Position numbers and translations under genes: made by a program. 64,000 nucleotides of DNA, from contig JAOFOL010000001.1 in the NCBI GenBank assembly GCA_028042835.1, forward strand, positions 62,001 to 126,000. The letters are read 5' to 3'. Under the pieces are notes generated by a model. The model searched no databases, was not told the DNA's origin, and worked only from the letters and a program-made list of their open reading frames with translations. Below, in pieces: positions 61,982-64,000 of the stretch. Positions within the stretch are counted from its first letter, which is position 1. Each line of letters opens with the position of its first letter. The DNA comes from Opitutales bacterium (GTDB lineage Bacteria; Verrucomicrobiota; Verrucomicrobiia; Opitutales; Seribacteraceae).

Positions 61982-63493
61982 ATGAAAAGTATAAAAAAAA
62001 TCTTAATTTCGTTCATTTTTTCTTCAACCGCGGTTTTTTCTGCAGATTGGCCAACATGGGGAGGGAATGATACTCGTAACATGGTTTCTTTGGAAACCGG
62101 TCTTGATTTGGATTTCAATCCCGGAGAAATGAACGATGACGAAAGTGTGGATATGAGTACCACAGAAAATGTTAAATGGGTGGCTAAACTTGGATCCCAA
62201 GCTTACGGAAATGTCACTATAGCGAACGGCTATGTTTTCGCTGGCACAAACAATGAATCTCCTCGTGATTCTGGTAAAAAAGGTGATCGGGGAGTTGTAA
62301 TGTGTTTTGACGAAAAAACCGGTAAACTTTCATGGCAATTAGTAATTCCGAAGTTAGGTGCGGGTAAGGTAAGTGATTGGGAATACATCGGTGTTTGTTC
62401 ATCTCCGGCTATCGAGGGAAATAGAGTTTATGTTGTGACCAACAAATGCGAAGTTGTTTGTTTGGATTTAAAGGGTTTTTCGAACGGTAACGATGGACCA
62501 TACATGGAAGAAGCCAATTATGTAAAACCCAAGGGCACCGGAGATGTTCTGAACGAGGAGATAGACGCTGATATTTTATGGATGTATGATATGAGAGACC
62601 AACTTGGAGTATTTCCTCATAATGTTACTAGTTCATCTGCCTTAATCATTGGCGATTCTTTATTCGTTGCTACTTCAAATGGTGTCGACTGGTCTCACAC
62701 CAATATTCCAAGTCCATTATCACCAAGTTGGATTGCTTTAGATAAAAATACGGGTGAATTAATTGGGGAGGATGGTTCGGGTGCCAGTGCGGGTGCACTT
62801 CACGCGGCATGGTCTTCTTTGACTTATGGCAAAATTAAAGATGAAGAAATTTTAATCTGGGGAGGAACGGATGGATTTTGCTACGGTTATCTTAACAAGA
62901 CTCAAAAAGATGAAGATGGATATGATTTATTCCAGCCAAAATGGAAAGTAGATTGTAATGAATTGAGTTATCGAAAAGATAGCGACGGAAAGAAAATACC
63001 ATATGCGACACCTCCTGGTCCAAGTGAACTTATTGGCACGCCAGTTTTGTATGAAGATAAAGTCTACTGTGCAATAGGGCAGGACCCTGAACATGGAGAT
63101 GGAGTGGGGCGATTATCCTGTATTGATGCAAGTAATGGAAAAGTCCTGTGGAAGTATACGGATGTTGGTCGAACAATTTCCACCGCATCTGTTCATGAGG
63201 GTCTGGTATATCTCGCAGAATATTCTGGTATTATTCATTGTTTAGATGCTGAGACGGGGAAGGTGTATTGGACTCATGATTCTTTTAGCCGTATTTGGGG
63301 ATCAACTCTTGTTGTGGATGGAAAGGTTCTTCTTGGTAATGAAGATGGAGATTTACTTATTTTAGATCATGGTAAATCTAAGCCAAAGGTGAAAACAATA
63401 AATATGGGAGCTCCGGTTTACAGCTCTCCTGTTGTTGCTAATGGAACATTATATGTGGCCACTCAAACACATTTGTACGCGATAGGAAAATAA
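61982..63493 (+). CDS. Exported PQQ-type beta-propeller protein
   Basis: The 503-residue protein has a signal peptide (about residues 1-20) followed by Ala-Asp-Trp-Pro-Thr-Trp-Gly-Gly, the usual beginning of exported quinoprotein-like proteins, and blades with Asp-Ala/Glu-x-x-Gly-Lys-x-x-Trp repeats (for example Cys-Ile-Asp-Ala-Ser-Asn-Gly-Lys-Val-Leu-Trp). It lies in the operon begun by the lipoprotein and is followed 14 bases later by the DUF3311-like gene. The tight link with a symporter suggests a role in handling the transported compound. No catalytic residues were identified. Confidence 0.85.
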   Translation: MKSIKKILISFIFSSTAVFSADWPTWGGNDTRNMVSLETGLDLDFNPGEMNDDESVDMSTTENVKWVAKLGSQAYGNVTIANGYVFAGTNNESPRDSGKKGDRGVVMCFDEKTGKLSWQLVIPKLGAGKVSDWEYIGVCSSPAIEGNRVYVVTNKCEVVCLDLKGFSNGNDGPYMEEANYVKPKGTGDVLNEEIDADILWMYDMRDQLGVFPHNVTSSSALIIGDSLFVATSNGVDWSHTNIPSPLSPSWIALDKNTGELIGEDGSGASAGALHAAWSSLTYGKIKDEEILIWGGTDGFCYGYLNKTQKDEDGYDLFQPKWKVDCNELSYRKDSDGKKIPYATPPGPSELIGTPVLYEDKVYCAIGQDPEHGDGVGRLSCIDASNGKVLWKYTDVGRTISTASVHEGLVYLAEYSGIIHCLDAETGKVYWTHDSFSRIWGSTLVVDGKVLLGNEDGDLLILDHGKSKPKVKTINMGAPVYSSPVVANGTLYVATQTHLYAIGK

Positions 63494-63507
63494 ATCAGAA
63501 TTTTTTT

Positions 63508-63720
63508 ATGAGTAAAATTATAATTTGGTCTCTATTCGTAGTGCTCTTTTTCATGCACCAAGATTTTTGGTGGTGGAATGATTCTGAGTTAGTTTTTGGA
63601 TTCATGCCAATGGGGCTAGCTTACCATGCGGGCTTTTCAATTGCGTGCTCTATTTTAGGATGGTTGGCCATCAGATTTGCTTGGCCTCATGATTTGGAAG
63701 CATTTGCAGAAGAAAAGTGA
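63508..63720 (+). CDS. Small membrane protein, DUF3311-like
   Basis: The 70-residue protein has two hydrophobic spans (about residues 4-17 and 32-58) separated by a Trp-rich stretch Phe-Trp-Trp-Trp-Asn-Asp. Proteins of this size and pattern (DUF3311) are usually encoded immediately before sodium:solute symporters, as here, 40 bases upstream. It is probably an accessory subunit or stabiliser of the symporter; this role is inferred from linkage. Confidence 0.75.
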   Translation: MSKIIIWSLFVVLFFMHQDFWWWNDSELVFGFMPMGLAYHAGFSIACSILGWLAIRFAWPHDLEAFAEEK

Positions 63721-63760
63721 GAGTTTATAACATCGGATTTAATTTTTTAAACCTATCCTT

Positions 63761-64000
63761 ATGACCACACTATTTGTAATCATCGGCTATTTATGCCTGC
63801 TTTTGGCTTTAGGTTTTTTTAGCAACCGCCTCTTTCGGGGTACGAGTAAAGATTACTTTGTGGCAAGCCATAGTATTGGACCTTTTCTTCTTTTGATGAG
63901 TGTGTTTGGCACGACTATGACTGCATTTGCATTGGTGGGATCAACAGGAAAATCATTTGAAAGGGGAATTGGAACTTATGGGTTGATGGCATCGATAAGC
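63761..64000 (+). CDS. Sodium:solute symporter family protein, N-terminal part
   Basis: The ATG at 63761 opens a frame that runs to the window edge (80 codons). The first span (about residues 3-21) is followed by the family pattern Thr-Ser-Lys-Asp-Tyr-Phe-Val-Ala-Ser-His-Ser-Ile-Gly and a second span beginning Phe-Leu-Leu-Leu-Met-Ser-Val-Phe-Gly-Thr. This is the conserved beginning of SSS-family transporters, which use the sodium gradient to import sugars, organic acids or amino acids. The substrate cannot be told. The gene is cut by the window edge, not broken. Confidence 0.88.
   Translation, partial: MTTLFVIIGYLCLLLALGFFSNRLFRGTSKDYFVASHSIGPFLLLMSVFGTTMTAFALVGSTGKSFERGIGTYGLMASIS

Overview
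The window reads as a stretch of chromosome from a marine-type member of the Verrucomicrobiota, probably the Opitutae/Puniceicoccales side. This is inferred from gene content, not from a marker gene. Four things point there: a five-gene pilus-like cluster in the order of Akkermansia Amuc_1102 to Amuc_1098; an ECF sigma factor of the Rhodopirellula/Verrucomicrobium type followed by a membrane-anchored partner; several secreted PQQ-type beta-propeller proteins; and a tryptophan-rich C-terminal module that I associate with large Opitutae proteins. The DNA is A+T-rich (roughly 40% G+C by eye). Almost no gene has a recognisable Shine-Dalgarno sequence. I see no tRNA, rRNA, CRISPR array, transposase or prophage.

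Layout. (1) 1-8616, plus strand: a pilus-like/secretin cluster made of a small secreted protein, a PilM-PilN-like fusion, two single-span membrane proteins and a large secretin, with overlapping or nearly touching genes. (2) 8898-35583, plus strand: two giant genes of 4361 and about 3807 codons, joined by an ATGA overlap, then two glycosyltransferases joined by a TTGA overlap. The first giant protein carries a C-type-lectin-like domain, a zinc metzincin-type protease, two LamG-like domains, a calcium-binding repeat and Ig-like/DUF5011-like domains. The second carries a TolB-like propeller and a long internal duplication. Both share a Gly-Tyr-Pro repeat and a Trp-rich C-terminus. (3) 35648-47916: mainly housekeeping genes in mixed orientation (a thioredoxin-like protein, hisF, rho, metG, a CorC-like protein, hisC, an RmlD-like reductase, a lipoate-ligase-like protein, two RNA methyltransferases) plus one unrecognised 586-residue protein. 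(4) 47888-51494, minus strand: trxB-oleC-oleD, two steps of long-chain olefin (beta-lactone) synthesis. (5) 51566-57806: TatD, two unrecognised coiled-coil proteins, a SulP transporter, and an ECF sigma factor with its likely partner. (6) 57903-64000: three PQQ-type propeller proteins, a MarR regulator with a perfect palindrome in its divergent promoter, a DUF3311-like small membrane protein and the start of a sodium:solute symporter cut by the window edge.

How they may work together: region 1 supplies an envelope-spanning machine, region 2 encodes very large exported surface or secreted proteins, and the linked glycosyltransferases may decorate them or a surface glycan. Region 6 looks like a regulated module for sensing, oxidising or importing a small molecule. 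The most original material is the giant-gene operon: a Gly-Tyr-Pro repeat dispersed through unrelated domains, a shared C-terminal module that could act as a sorting or anchoring signal, and its position directly behind a secretin cluster. Functional links between these regions are inference from gene order.
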